Assembly (NCBI GenBank): GCA_014338405.1
Contig: JTDE01021502.1
Span: 8,292-72,291, forward strand
Length of the DNA: 64,000 nt
Direction: 5' to 3'
Source of the DNA: Paragonimus skrjabini miyazakii
Taxonomy: Eukaryota; Platyhelminthes; Trematoda; Plagiorchiida; Troglotrematidae
Shown here: positions 9,201 to 20,370 of the stretch, piece after piece
How positions within the stretch are numbered: the stretch's first letter is position 1
Layout: each line of letters begins with the position of its first letter
Notes under the pieces: generated by a model
Told to the model about the DNA's origin: nothing
The model's database searches: none
Seen by the model: only the letters and a program-made list of their open reading frames with translations
Position numbers and translations under genes: made by a program

Positions 9201-12084
9201 TTACCGAGAAACCTGAAAGTGAATAACAAAAATGACCCTGCATCATTGAGTACAAAACATTATATTTCATAACAAAATGTTAACGACCAAATGAAGGGTT
9301 TCTTTATTGCCTTCAACCACGAAAGAGCCGACTGTAGTAAACCATAGCTAGTTTGTTTTATGTTCACCGTAGAAAGTGTGTGTGAGGTTTTTGTTTCTTT
9401 AGTAGTAACCAAGCAGTTTTCAATAATAAAATTGTTTATGGTTTACAACTAGTTTTGTCTAAACTGTCTGGAGTAGACAACCATAGAGATGCAGCCATCT
9501 ATCCGAATACAGACCAAGCAAGCTCAGTCCTTAGTCCATAGTTTCATGTGTTGGTTTCATTCGCGCTTATAAATCGTACAGGCCTGATGTGATGTATATA
9601 ACAATATAACAAATTAAAAGAATAAACTGTTTTAACGCACGTCAATCAAACACGGCGCTTCCATTGTCACTTTCAATAGCACTGATTTCATATGAAAGTT
9701 TATAACCAAGGGACAGATTTTGTTGTGTCTCAATTCTCTCAACATAAGTACTTTAATGTTTCCTTTTAGTGACAACTTACTACTCGCGTTTACATGGTCA
9801 GTCGTATAACTTATTGTTAACGAGTGAGTTAAAGCGTACCGCGTTTAGCTGTTTGCTATCAGGATTACGTTTACATTGCTTTATGTCACTTGCCGAATCT
9901 ACAACGTTGGGTGGTGCTCCGTCGTCGGTTGTTAAATGTACTGATTATTTTGGCTGATGAACTTGGCATCACAAAAGATGGTGGATAACACACGCAGCAG
10001 AGAGTTGTAGCCAAAACTGCGATCGGGTTGACCAGGTTATTAACCTGACAGCTTTCATTCCGCATAATTCCCCCGTAGCAGAGGTGTTTTTATTGGTGAC
10101 ATTTTCTTATAACGGATTATTTTTGTCGAGAAATCACTGTGAAGTAAAACTGGTGGGAATATTTTTGGCAAACAATCGAATGAAGTTCATATCTTTTTAC
10201 TTGTAGAACATTAATTCTCATACATTTATATTGACGCCCCTCTGTAATAAACGCTTGTCTATGAAACGTTCGTTCATCTTGCTTCATACGTTTTACACAG
10301 AGTTACAGGGACTTGACGATTAAAGATGAGAACTACACAGTACATAGTACACTGTAAAACTATTAGAACGTTTTCACACACCTTGATTTAAATTGTGTTT
10401 TGTGAAGCCTGTTCTTACGTGTCTTAATGAGTGACAAGTTTAAAATCGTGCACCTTTCCTAGCAAAATGTCACATAAACATGCCCAATCGCCCCAATCAA
10501 CAAGCGAATAAGACCTAATGATTTAAGTTGTGGCCAATCTGAGTTTGTTTACAATTTGTGGATTCACAAATCGAAGACAAAAGTAACATCCAGTAAGTTA
10601 GAAGGGGGTTGTGGCGCATTCTACCCTGAAGCCACTCCTACAGTGTTATTCTACATAACTCGTTCCTAATATAAATGATTCTATTGGCTTACCACCTGAA
10701 TTCAAAGCAGGACGTGATACTTGATGGATCACTTGAAAGAGTATGAAAGCTAGAAAACGCTTCTGTCTAGACAGGCTTAGAAATTCTAGAAATTTCTTAA
10801 TGCATCACAATCACAACTGAAGGACACAAGTTATCAGTTCAGGAATCATTTCTATACAGAGTAAGCAGAAAAAGACTGGACAGGGATGAATGCATGTATG
10901 GTCGATTTCTGATATTGGTGTACGAAATAATCCAACCATTATGTCAACTGAACATGCTTTTAGAGTTATCTACTAACCTCTATACTCGTAGCTTCATATA
11001 TAGGGACTTTTTGATTCCATTCAATCAGTGCAAACTTGAATTTCATAATCAAACTCCTAATCCCATCTTATGGGCCACAACTACGTTTATCTACAAAAAC
11101 AATGCGCTGACGATTCACGTTATTCAATAATGTTGTGGGTGCACGTCAGTACTTATAATCCATTATCCCGTTAGTTACCTTTGGTTGGTTTTTCTATAAA
11201 TCGTTAGACCGTTCAGCATAAGTATCTCTCAAACCCAAACATATTTTGAAGATCGTGAAATTCTTTTCTATTCTGTTTTAACTGGTCAACTAGTAAACCA
11301 GTGGGAAGATGTGGAATGATAATGCTTTTATATGCGTGGATAAACTAACCTATATCCAGAATACAACTGCAATACCAGACGATACAATGCAATACCGAAT
11401 ATATTACACTAAACCAAGTGGTCTCTGGTCCGTTTGGCAAGACAAGGGAAATATATTTGCATCAATGAATATCAGAAAAAGTCTGCGATAATACGTATTT
11501 CTTGACAAGTTCGCTCAGAATCACACCAAATGCAAACGACACTAGAATACTTATGAACTTTAATCTAGGGACATATTCAGTTGCAATAAAGATCCGTAAC
11601 CTGCAGAAAATAATATAGATACTGATTCCTCACAACTAACAGCGTTTTTTTAGTTATCTATAATTAACTGCTAACTTCGGTTAGATAAAGTACATTGAAA
11701 TTGAGCAGCTATAAAGGAAGGAACTAAGGTATGCTACAAACATAATACAACAGTTCTTGAAGACATATTCGGAATGAGTTTTATAAATTGTGAGTCGCTT
11801 TTGATGGAAAATTACTTAAGAGAGGTCATTTGCTGTCAAACTGAACGCCGGTTATGTAGTCAAATACAGAACTCTGGAGGTCACGAATGATCCACATTAA
11901 AACAAAATTAGAAGGTGGATATAAATATTACAGTTCGGCTCGTCTCAAGATGAATGAGGTGAATAGTAGCTCAGCGTTGGGTGGTCGTTAAATGGTTGAT
12001 TGAGGCAAGAAGGTCGAATGAGCACTTTTTCTGCGGTTGCGGCAATCCAATTATGCATGTAATATCTCATAAGTGAATGTATCA
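6239..12084. other. No gene recognised
   Basis: Nearly 6 kb between the isolated terminal exon and the last exon of the Ig/FN3 gene. It contains only short open segments without domains, and a CT-rich run near 7490-7505. If the exon at 5.9-6.2 kb belongs to the Ig/FN3 gene this is an intron; otherwise it is intergenic. Confidence 0.4.
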
Positions 12085-12258
12085 TTAGATGAGTAGTATC
12101 AGAAAGACGCAAATGACAAGATTGAACACTGTCCATTGCTTGCAAATAGACTCGCAAGGCGGATAGCACAGGGCCGCGGAATGCACTGCGAGGGCTGGTC
12201 GATAAATAGCTGTGAACCAGTCTGATTTGCCAAAGCGATTTCTTGTGGCGATTTGAAC
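12085..12258 (-). CDS. Last exon: FN3 F-G strands and hydrophobic, GPI-like C-terminus
   Basis: A phase-0 exon after the acceptor TTTCAAG. It begins VQIATRNRFGKSDWF, the F-G part of an FN3 domain (V-x-I-x-x-x-N-x-x-G-x-S). After YRPALAVHSAALCYPPC and a short spacer it ends with WTVFNLVICVFLILLI and a stop directly after the hydrophobic run. A roughly 16-residue hydrophobic tail with no cytoplasmic residues, preceded by small residues (HSAA) and a spacer, is the layout of a GPI-anchor signal. A short transmembrane anchor is the alternative. No good internal donor was seen. The preceding residues expected in the F strand (an aromatic two residues before V) are not supplied by the nearest exon, so one exon may be missing. 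Confidence 0.6.
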   Translation of the reverse strand, partial: VQIATRNRFGKSDWFTAIYRPALAVHSAALCYPPCESICKQWTVFNLVICVFLILLI

Positions 12259-13585
12259 CTTGAAATATGTGATAAAATTAGACATTTAACATAAATGTAA
12301 AACGAGAGTTTTTAGGTTCATCGAATTCTACGTTCCATTAATGGACAGTGCGTTGAAAAAGACGACAGGTTAGATATTTATACGGTCTAGATGGTGAACA
12401 CGAATTATGAATGTCTGACATTGACATCTTATACACACTGATGTCAGGGTGAACTGTAAATTTTACATCTTCAGAACAGCAGTTCAAAATTTTTAATTTG
12501 ATGGCTTTCCAACACGTGAAATTATCGTCAACCATGCGTTTTACAACGGTAACCCAAATAGGTCACACGACAATTTTGATGCAAAACAGAACACTTCTCT
12601 AATTTAAATCCAGTATGCTTGGAAGTTAGATCAGCAAGAAAATCAGGCACGAGCATTTCACCGCGAAGCTGAAAGCAAACTAGAACTAGATACAGTTGCG
12701 CAGTACAGTCCCGGATAAAATCGCTCGGTAGTTTGTGTAATTAGTGGTCATCGGTTATCATCATTCCTTCATCTTCATAACACTCGGGGTTACACGGAAT
12801 GAAAATGCCCTGAGAGCTAAATCAGTGTGATACACTTTGCTAGTACACGGCGCAACTAACGATATCATAATCTGTCCGATTATTTCTAACCGGAGTGGGT
12901 ATAAGTTACTATTTTCAATAATATCAATGGTCTACTTACGACTGGCAAGTAGTCACTCGTAACCAAATTGAGCGACTGAAAAAGATGTATAGTCCACTGG
13001 ATCGTGCGAAGGACATATCTCATAACCTAATCGATTATTAAACTCTTGCCATTGACTTCAACTTAATATGATTTCTGTGCGCTCCATACACGTCAGAAAC
13101 AGAAGAAATGCATTACCGGTTTTGAAGTATCTGTAGTCATGAAGTGGTTCTACTGACGTTTTATGTCTACCATGGTGACAATGAGAGAGATTGTCTGATC
13201 GCACGTGATGAAAACATGCATATATGCATTACTGCTCCACCTCACCTAAAGCCTAAGGTATCAGAGTTAACCGATTTTGTGTATGTTAGACAGGACTTTG
13301 GGTTTTCCGCGCATTGATTCCCACTAAACTGAGCTACGTATTGATGAACGGCTCATCAAGGATCCTGAAAAATATCATCGGATTATACACTAGTCATGTA
13401 CTAATTCGTTACAGACGTTGAAGATTGATGAAGCGGACGTGAAAGGATGTTGACAAGTCAAATGACTGCAAAGACTACGCAGTTTGAATTTGTAAAGCAA
13501 ATTGAATAACTGAACTATATTTATAGGTTTTCACGATATACTGTGAACAGACGTAACTAAACGAGGAGTGGTTGCAGAAGCTCAC
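12259..13585 (-). other. Intron; possible missing FN3 exon
   Basis: The strands preceding the FN3 F-G segment of the last exon should lie upstream on the minus strand. I searched this interval and found only short acceptor-like sites followed by early stops (for example near 13355 and 13465). No exon can be supported. Confidence 0.4.
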
Positions 13586-13720
13586 ATGGTCTGAAGTGAG
13601 CATAAAAATAACATATCCGTCAGTACTATCATTATCCTCATGACAATCAGCTTTAGTTTTCTTGTCAGTTGATTTTACACTTCCCATAAACTGGACTCGA
13701 ACCGTTGTTCTGTGGTTAGC
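13586..13720 (-). CDS. Exon: probable FN3 G strand plus acidic linker
   Basis: A 45-codon phase-0 exon between the acceptor TTATTTGCAG and a donor ACCAT|GTGAGC. It starts ANHRTTVRVQFMG, which supplies a plausible last beta strand after the FN3 F strand that ends the previous exon (LFKNATVSSKHE). It continues with a Lys/Asp/Glu-rich linker (TDKKTKADCHEDNDSTDG) and a short hydrophobic YVIFMLTSDH. An alternative donor (GTAAAA) near 13678 would remove the linker. The acidic linker may be a juxtamembrane or interdomain spacer. Confidence is lower than for the FN3 core exons. Confidence 0.5.
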
Positions 13721-15159
13721 CTGCAAATAACACAGTATTCACCACTATCTGGAGATGGGATGACAGACGTTTTGCAAAGGTTGGTCTCAATTAACATCAG
13801 AAATGGGTTTCGAACCTGTTTGATCTTATCACCACTAAACAAGTCAGCGACTGTGACGCGAGGTAGGAAGTGCTAAACGTTTGAAAATCAAATCACACAC
13901 CTTCCTAAAACCTTGAAGAATGTAATCTCGTGGACCAATTGGACATTTTTTCATTGATCATGATCTGAACTCTCCGACTTGCTTGGTGCTGATGAGATGC
14001 ACCAACTATGACGCAACAGTCCAGCACAAAGCTCAGCGGTACTGGGACCAATGGTTCGAAACCGTCAATGTTTACCCCTTACTCTTTCTCTTTATCGACA
14101 ACTGCAAAAACATTTATCACGACAGCAATGAATCAAAAGTTGACGCTTGATTACAGTGCAGTGAAGAAACACTGAAAGCCCTGGATTACGTATGAAAGTA
14201 GCGTCTCAATGAAACGGTCAACAAACTGGATTATTAGAATGTCACTTGTTTTAAACAAAATTACCGATTTTCTACTTGGTTATCCGCACTATCATGGCAT
14301 TCTTCTTACAGCTTTTACCATCCATTTTATCGACGTGGCGTAGGCAACACAGTTGAATTCAGAGAACACCTACATTGGTTAATGTAATAAGAAACCGTTT
14401 TCTTCGTTATATAGAATTAAAGGCCAGTTCAGTTACAAAAACTGAATTCAGCAAATTAGGAATATATTTCTAATCTCGCCAGCGACTAACTTTGTTCTGT
14501 TTCAAGCTAATCTGATGACCACCCCTTAGGTTTTCCGTTATCTGTGGTCTTGTAAAAGAATGATTGACGTGCCAAACGATAACCTACTCTTTTTAGTACA
14601 TAGCCTAAAACTTCCTGTCCACACCTTTTTGTAGCTTCAGTTGGCTAAAATTTTATATATTCATTCGAACGCAAAATCATCAGGGGCTGTAACACACTTG
14701 ATTTTGCCGATTTTTAATGGCTCCTTTGGTAGCAGTAAAAAATAATGTACCGTATTTCCTCATACGAAGTCAACCCAGTTGAAGGAGGCACATTGAAGAA
14801 AACCTCGCGGTCGGAAACGTTCAAGTTCTGATAGCACAGTTATCAAGGTAAATTGGGACTCGTCTACAAAAATCGATCAACAACCTCTGTAACTCGATTA
14901 TGTGATCTACAGCTGGCGGAGATTGTCGAATACGATCACATTGTTGCGAGCATACTGTATGCCGTTGACTTCCCCCAAAGAAATGAAAATCAGTTTAGGA
15001 ACTCAGTGAAAAGGCAGATAACCACCAGCTATTTTCCTTGTGACTGAGTTGGAAAACAACCTGAAAAGTGTTCTAGACTGGTGCTCAGGAAGGCAACTTA
15101 GTTTTTGGGCGACTGTACTGACAGCAATTTTATAGATGTGGGGTGAGTCGGAGAAGAAT
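13721..15159. other. Intron sequence, no gene recognised
   Basis: Part of the 9.7-kb intron between the exons at 13.7 and 23.4 kb. Two short segments resemble internal Pol III promoter boxes in opposite orientation (around 13805-13850 and 14030-14062), suggesting tRNA-derived repeat remnants rather than tRNA genes. An open segment at 14853-15047 has no recognised domain. Confidence 0.35.
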
Positions 15160-16256
15160 AAAAACAGTTGTTACACCGTTGCACCCCTAATGTCCAGTTG
15201 TGATGTTTCTTTAGAGTTTATCGACACAGGGAAAATATAGCAACGGGATGAACATTGGGGCCATTCCTATCTGATATTTTTACGGTGAAGCTTGAATATT
15301 TTCCCGTCGCAACGCAAGTTTACTCGCTTACTCTCCATAAGTGACATTTAAATGACATTTTACTTGTAACGAATGAATCAACAAGTTCCATAGAAGTACT
15401 GGAACTTTTCCACTTAGTGCAGAAGATATTCATATCATCATAAATCCGCAATCACCCAGAAGTATCTCGTTCCAAGATGTCTTATCCCATCCCTCGGATG
15501 AAGCGGCACGAAGGAAAATACACGTTAACTTGGATGGGACAATGCGTGAACCCTCATAGTTTTGTACCATTAAGGCAGAAAGTTAATCTCATCCTATGTC
15601 TGGCAGATTGAGTCACAAACATCTTCTCGGGTGACATCTTAGAGGTGGCTAGACAATTCATACTTAACGTACCATCTAAAAACGGCTATCTAGGGCAGTT
15701 TTTCTAAGGGCATATGTTAAACGGCAAGCTACACAGTTTTTCTAAGGGCATATGTTAAACGGCAAGCTACACATCGTGAACATAAGTCTATATATACTTC
15801 GTTGGTCTTTGTGGGCGATAGTGCCACTGAAAATACAAGTAGTCTATTTAACGTAACTCCAGACATGACCTAATATATGCGTTCAGTTAAATTCCATACC
15901 AATTTTGCGTCCTAAGCTGAAATGTACGTTGCCTGTTCGTACTGCCTCTTGCTGTGTATACCATTTTGTTTGTTTCTGTGGAACGAAGTATGGAGGCTGC
16001 ACGACTCGACGTTTATCTGAACGCATTCTGGAGCATTAACTGGTATGACTAACTCATAGCCTAGCAAAAGCTTGCTCGTCCTCGATCAATGTGCACATAT
16101 TGGATTCCAAGCACTCGACACATCCCACAGACTCATTTTGTTCTATCTGTTGAGTTCCCGGTCAAATGTCGCACAGGTCACCGCTATTGGCCTAATATTC
16201 CCCCACAATATAATCGAAAACACTCCATCAAAACACTGAACCTTCCGTGGCCTTGA
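15160..16256 (+). mobile_element. Decayed Penelope-like element (RT C-terminus and GIY-YIG)
   Basis: Pieces of a PLE protein can be followed through frameshifts and stops on the plus strand. They are WGPFLSDIFTVKLEYF (motif B end, about 15260-15305), ILLVTNESTSSIEVLELF (after motif C, about 15360-15410), TLTWMGQCVNPHSFVPLRQK (about 15520-15580) and FSGDILEVARQF (about 15630-15660). These are followed by FVGDSATENTSSL (about 15805) and the nuclease lead-in VYHFVCFCGTKYGG with RRLSERILEH (about 15955-16040). It ends LNLPWP and TGA at 16254-16256, matching the LPW C-terminus of the other PLE copies. The YVDD region is not readable. Clearly inactive. Confidence 0.7.
15697..15772 (+). repeat. Exact 38-base tandem duplication inside the decayed PLE
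   Basis: Two adjacent identical 38-base units (15697-15734 and 15735-15772). The surrounding PLE is heavily diverged, so exact identity means the duplication is far younger than the insertion. An 18-base stretch of the unit recurs with one mismatch at 20353-20370. Confidence 0.95.
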
Positions 16257-17829
16257 GTCCACGTTAGAACCTAACAGATTACGTAATCATGATTATTCGA
16301 TTGGCAGACCTCTTTATTTTGTACAATTGACCGGATCGTTCTGACAAGATAAGGAACCGTTTGATTCATTACTGCGCACGTGATTAATACACAAATGTGC
16401 TGTAATCGATCTGACGAAACCTATTGAATGAGCTTTTCTGCCTTATATTATTCTCTTCTTCAAACCGGGTATTCTTACGAGATTTAAACAGTGGGAATGG
16501 TGGTGAATTAAGTGCATACCACTCTCGGTAGTTAATGTGTTTCCGCGACTCATACAGACTGTGATTTGAATAAACTTTATAGCCGAAAGTTTAAAATAGG
16601 TCTGAACACTCATCATCATCACCATCATCATAGACAGCAATACATCAGTGGTTCACACCGATGCTTAACTGCCACACAACCACGAAGAAGAAAAAGTAAA
16701 CCCTGCATAAGACGAGAGAAGAAAATAGATGGAGGGGACCTAATAACTATACTCAAACATACAACGTCAAGGTGCCTACACCTTGCAAACAAACAACCGA
16801 GCTGTAAGTGAAAGTAAGGCGTCACCAGCAAGAGAGCTTCTTTGCGGCTTTCATTGCCCCGCGTCATTAAATGCACTTACTTCACAGACAAATCGGCCAA
16901 ACAACGACAACATTCACGCCACTAAGCTCGGTTAGCCTCCATCTCACCTAACGTCTCGAGCCACTAACTATGTCAGTCAGGAGGGCTCCAGAACGGGAGA
17001 TGAACCCGATCTACAGTAGCCAACCCCCCGTGAACGATTTCATTTATCTACGCCAGGTCATCATCTGTCCACCTCGCACCTTGCGCCAATCGACCGCAGC
17101 AACGGCAAACAAGTGAAATACACCTATGTATTCTACGCACACATACACATATGCTGGCGCAGATACGGATGAATTTTTGTTTAACAGATTGACAACTAGT
17201 AGAAACGTACTCAGCTTATTGTTACTGAAATCGATATTCGCCTAAAATTCCGTGAGCTCCGCTGTTCGAGCTGAGGCAAGTCGTCAGAGAAAGAGAGACA
17301 CGTTTCAACTGCTTTCTTAAAATGAAAAACGTAATCATTTAAATTAGGTGCAATCACTCCCTCAAATTAGTTGACACGGATGGATAGGATTCACTATATT
17401 TTGGAATAGAAACCCCATGAACTAGTCTAGGCAGACAGCTTTGAAAGATTTCAGAACTCTAATGAAACCACAAACCCTTATAAAAATGCATGATTCTATG
17501 TTGCTAGAGCATATGTGATCCCTGTAATTATGTGGAGGCAGTAAATTTTACGCACTGAACTTGCTGCACTTACCGTCAAACAGCACTGTGTTTGTCGTGA
17601 TAGACCAATTGCGATACGAATAATTGTGAAACTCATCTTGTGATTTGGTCCATTTAGTCGACGTAGCAAAAAGACATGTCGCGAGATGCTAGCATTCCGG
17701 TTTACTCTTATCAGTCACCAAAATAAAACCAGCAAATTTTATACAAACTACACATGGCAGCAAGAGTTGAACGAACCAACCACATAGTTCTGGCCTTTCG
17801 TGCGCTAACAGTGCAACCAACTCAACAGC
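16257..17829. other. Intron sequence with a GC-richer repeat-like block
   Basis: No gene recognised. The block from about 16600 to 17150 is visibly richer in G+C than its surroundings and starts beside a CAT microsatellite. Overlapping open frames on both strands there (16566-16811 and 16628-16876) show no domain. It may be an unnamed dispersed repeat. Confidence 0.35.
16611..16631. repeat. CAT/ATC trinucleotide microsatellite
   Basis: Seven nearly perfect CAT units with one CAC interruption. They give a run of histidines in one plus-strand frame that is very unlikely to be coding. Confidence 0.8.
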
Positions 17830-18150
17830 AGGGAGATTGACTGCGTCAACGCCTTCTATACACACAAAACTGGCCGTTGTTGTTTGATTAGCACTGGCTC
17901 ACTAATCGCTAACAGTTTCGGGTAGCGATTGTGTAACAAGATCTTGAACAATTTGACGAGGTCAACTATCAGACCAGTTGCTAAGATGGGTCTGACGATC
18001 GATGAAACCGGGCGCCTCGAGCTTTTTAAAATCAACAGGTCGTTGTTTGAGGCTGCAGTTGACAACCACTTAGGAATGTGCTCCGCCATAGGCTGATGCA
18101 AGCGCCAATCTGTCTTGCTACGTAGATATAATTGCAAATGCAACTGACTC
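17830..18150 (-). pseudogene. Penelope-like GIY-YIG nuclease relic
   Basis: The minus strand reads LQLYLRSKTDWRLHQPMAEHIPKWLS, then PVSSIVRPILATGLIVDLVKLFKILLHNRYPKLLAISEPVLIKQQRPVLCV. It parallels the nuclease of the element at 62.6 kb (AEHVPNWLK, SPIARHITITGHQ, SFKILLHRKNPKLLAFSEAMLI, ALCAQK). The YIGRT motif reads YLRSKT, so it is mutated. No RT or inverted repeats were found beside it; it is a 5'-truncated relic in the opposite orientation to the decayed PLE 1.6 kb away. Confidence 0.75.
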
Positions 18151-19925
18151 GGTCTGTTACATGGGAGACAGACTGACCGGTTGACTGTGTATCATCGTTT
18201 TGGAGAGCCAAACTCTTAGTTTTTAGGAGGGAGCGCAGTTGGGTAGCTGGGTAGGTGTGTTACAATGCCAACTTCAGTTTGTGACTAATGTTGTCAGTCA
18301 GGTAGCCACTCTTAAATTGGATTAGCAGAAATGAGTTCTTTTTCTCCGCACTGTAAATCATCACTTCTGTTTTTTCTCACAGTGGATATCCGTGAACATT
18401 TCAGGATAGCTGTTATCCACCAGCGTCTTCCTAATAAACTATTCTTCCTTCAGTCGATCTGCAGTGGAAATCATTCTGGCTGTATGAAAGAACGTTTCCA
18501 CTAACCTTCGTTCATAAGCAATAGGTGCAGAACTGGAGAATTACAAATATTGTCTGCTTCATGACAACATTCTACAAACAGATGGTGGTATTGTTTCATT
18601 TGCGATTGTTCGTTGACGGATGATATCTAGATGATCAGTCAAATCAATTGAATTTATCAAAACCTCTCGATCAGAAAGCTGCTATCATTAAAATAACGCC
18701 TCCTGCTAACCCAACCTGTTAGTCTGTGACGAGTATAGGTTTGAGAATTTTTATGATATCCCTGAACTGCTTACATGAAGTGCCGGACAAAACTTTAAAT
18801 CTACGGTCTAGTTTTCCTGAAGAATTCCCGGAGATTCAACGTCTGTTTGCAAGAGAGAGTAGTAAGCACGAATTCATGTTTTGCACCATGCACCTAAAAA
18901 CTGAACTCAGCAGCATTTCGGATTCAGTGGAAGAACTTTAATGCGCATTCTAAGCTCATTTTACAAACTTGCCGTACTGCAAGCTTGGTTCGTTTGTTAA
19001 CAACCAGCTACACTAATTGATGGAAAGGCTGTTGAAGAACCGGAGAGTAAATCAGAAAGGGATCAAATTTAAGGCCTGAGTGAATCCGTTATTTGACCAA
19101 ACAACCAACTAACCGTGGATGGGACCCTTTTATCCATACCGAGTAGCCAAATTATACTAGAGATCAGGCTCGATTATTAGATGGTAGATTCGATATTGTG
19201 GATGAGAGCTTTTGTATAAAACTACCGCTTACCAGAGGTCATCGGTGCTCGACAAAGAACCGTGAGTGATATCTACTGTTGTGTAGTCCATTGCTTGTTG
19301 AAGTGAATTAACCGACTCTATATAATCCATTGCCTGAGTGACTCAAGTTTGCGTTCCAATTTTAAATTGATATAATAATAACGGCATTACGTCTTGACTG
19401 TAGACAAGCAACTGAATCTCCATATATCACATCTGTAGCACTGTCAGTGTTATAAGCGGTACACATATTGATGGTATGCATGGTCATCTGCGGGCCTGAC
19501 ATTCATATCCGGAGTTGACGGAGACGGCTAGCAATTTTAGTGTATATTTTACAACTGCTTTTTCAAACCACATTTTGTTCTGCAGTGTGTCAATCGCTTT
19601 ATTTCATTAACTAATTTGTGAAGTATAATCAGTGAACCTCTAAAGATCTGAGAGGTCTACATCCACCTGCAAATAAAACCTGGAAGAAATTGGAAAAATG
19701 TAGAATCGAGGCCAATTCGGATTGGATTGCTCCTTAATTGGATGGCAATTTCTTGTGATTCTTTTTCTGGGGTGTCTGTACCTGGCTTCCACTTATTTCG
19801 CACAGTTTACAGAACATCAACAAGTAGATCCATGAGCATAACGATTTGCATATCAGAATACACAGCTTGCGAACAGATTAGTGTTCATTATTTCCACTAA
19901 ATTAATAAGTAGGAATAGCAGGAAT

Positions 19926-19940
19926 TATATATATATATAT
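19926..19940. repeat. TA dinucleotide microsatellite
   Basis: About seven TA units in an intron. Confidence 0.8.
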
Positions 19941-20352
19941 CACTAAGGGGCAAGACGAGGTAATTATATCAAACTTGGTGCAGAATACGTCAATTGAAAC
20001 TGCTTGATCTCCGAAGCTCAATTCCCATGAACAGTTGCCTGCGTGTACAAAATGTTAGCATTCGATGCCTGATTGTAAACAATTTATTGATATGTATGAA
20101 AGTCTGATGGATTACAATGCTTAATTTAAATTCAAGAATAATCTGAATACCAGCGTCCGACGTATTCTGCAAAATTACAAAAATGACGTATTAACTATCT
20201 CCGTGAATGACGAGTCCACATTCATGATGAAAGTGTATCTGATAAGTCTATACTTCTTCCTAGACGGAACCTCATGCAATTAAGAGGGCTGATGTTGAGA
20301 AAATCAGTTGTGTAAAAGAGTTCTTATCTTTTGGTCAAATCTGAGTGCACAG

Positions 20353-20370
20353 GTTAAACAGCAAGCTACA
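20353..20370 (+). repeat. Short match to the PLE tandem-duplication unit
   Basis: Eighteen bases matching the 38-base unit at 15.7 kb with a single mismatch. It may be a trace of another PLE copy or a shared small repeat; flanking similarity is not visible. Confidence 0.4.

Noticed and set aside
14030..14062. tRNA-like gene
   Set aside because: A- and B-box-like segments are only about 20 bases apart and no cloverleaf can be drawn.
16566..16876. Overlapping open frames in the GC-richer block
   Set aside because: The histidine run comes from a CAT microsatellite and neither frame shows a domain.
18726..18941. Acidic plus-strand open segment as an exon
   Set aside because: Protein-like composition but no convincing acceptor, no family and no phase partner.
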